From contig JAAURZ010000131.1 in the NCBI GenBank assembly GCA_012031955.1, positions 1 to 6,714 of the forward strand: DNA of 6,714 nt, written 5' to 3'. This document shows, piece after piece, positions 6,088 through 6,714 of the stretch (positions are counted from its first letter, which is position 1; each line of letters starts with the position of its first letter). This DNA comes from Bacteroidia bacterium. GTDB lineage: Bacteria > Bacteroidota > Bacteroidia > Cytophagales > Cyclobacteriaceae. The notes under the pieces are model-generated. The model did no database searches and was not told the DNA's origin. It saw only the letters and a list, made by a program, of their open reading frames with translations. A program made the translations under genes and the position numbers.

Positions 6088-6714
6088 ATGTTAAACATCA
6101 AGCAGCAAACGATACAAAAGTCAGTAGCGCTCTCCGGGGTGGGTTTACACACGGGCGTACAAACAAACATGACTTTTCTACCCGCCAAGCCTAATCACGG
6201 CATCAAGTTTCAGCGAGTGGACCTTCCAGGGTCTCCCATAGTCGATGCCGACTGCGACAATGTGGTGGACGTATCAAGAGGAACAACCATTGAACAAAGC
6301 GGCGCCAAGGTGAGCACGATTGAACACACGCTGGCAGCCCTTGTGGGCCTGGAGGTGGACAATGTACTGATACAGCTCGACGGCCCCGAGTGCCCATTAT
6401 GGACGGCAGCTCCATCCAGTTTGTGGAGACACTCAAGGAGGCCGGCACGGAAGAACAAAACGCGCTGCGTGACTTCTTCGAAGTGCAGGAGCCCATATTC
6501 TACCGCGAGGCTCCACGCAACGTGGAAATAGCCGCGCTGCCGCTCGACGACTATCGCGTAACGGTGATGATCGACTACAACTCCCCCGTGCTGGGAAGCC
6601 AGCACGCTTCCATTACAGACATCCGCCAGTTTGAAAAGGAAATCGCCTCGTGCCGCACTTTCTGTTTCCTTCACGAGTTGGAAATGTTGTACAAGAACAA
6701 CCTCATCCGCGGCG
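6088..6714 (+). CDS. lpxC: UDP-3-O-acyl-N-acetylglucosamine deacetylase LpxC (likely LpxC/FabZ fusion), partial and frameshifted
   Basis: Zinc-dependent deacetylase for the committed step of lipid A synthesis. The start at 6088, after an A-rich stretch without Shine-Dalgarno, gives the family N-terminus KQQTIQKSVALSGVGLHTG, then DVSRGTTIEQ and STIEHTLAALVGLEVDN with catalytic E79 and zinc ligand H80. Frame is lost after LDGPE (97-101). Adding one G between 6390 and 6391 restores LDGPEVPIMDGSS and carries on to the window end (209 corrected residues), through SPVLGSQHAS and the RTFCFLHELEML segment with R190-T191-F192, which corresponds to the substrate-contacting RTFGF of E. coli. Uncorrected, the reading ends at 6531 in unrelated sequence. 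The remaining zinc ligands, and the FabZ dehydratase domain expected in Bacteroidota, lie beyond the window, so the fusion is inferred and not seen. Confidence 0.92.

Noticed and set aside
1..6714. A search by eye for CRISPR arrays, tRNAs, insertion sequences or a defence system; the PglZ domain could suggest a BREX/Pgl phage-defence locus.
   Set aside because: No repeat-spacer pattern, cloverleaf or transposase was seen, and here PglZ is fused to a receiver domain as in PorX with no BREX partner genes nearby.

Overview
The window (roughly half G+C, judged by eye) looks like a chromosomal segment from a Bacteroidota bacterium, most likely of the Cytophagales type. The evidence is a full-length PorX-type response regulator with a PglZ domain, an alanine dehydrogenase with the N-terminal extension usual in that phylum, the order HD phosphohydrolase - lpxD - lpxC, start codons without Shine-Dalgarno sequences, and two exact copies of the Bacteroidota -7 promoter box (TAnnTTTG). 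The genus is not resolved.

Layout. Positions 1-70 (minus) may be the 5' end of an exported protein, cut by the window edge and readable only if one base is added. Positions 71-261 are intergenic and hold an 18-bp perfect palindrome. Positions 262-3475 are a tight minus-strand operon transcribed porX -> tsaE -> ald: the stop of porX overlaps the start of tsaE in ATGA, and tsaE runs 29 bases into ald. A 104-bp divergent gap follows. The plus strand then carries an HD-domain phosphohydrolase (3580-4811), lpxD (4928-5989) and the first half of lpxC (6088 to the window end).

Function. PorX is the cytoplasmic response regulator linked to the type IX secretion and gliding system. TsaE is the ATPase of tRNA t6A synthesis. 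Ald links alanine and pyruvate. LpxC and LpxD catalyse the second and third steps of lipid A synthesis. The HD protein is a SAMHD1-like nucleotide phosphohydrolase with complete metal and catalytic motifs. This is mostly core housekeeping sequence; I see no phage, CRISPR, toxin-antitoxin or defence locus.

The most striking property is technical. Three conserved genes (ald, the HD gene, lpxC) are each split by a single one-base shift at a short homopolymer, and each is restored to a full family match by changing that run by one base. The start of the HD gene and the signal peptide at the left edge fit the same error type. lpxC is essential in most bacteria that make lipid A, so uncorrected homopolymer errors in the assembly are a better explanation than pseudogenes or programmed frameshifting.
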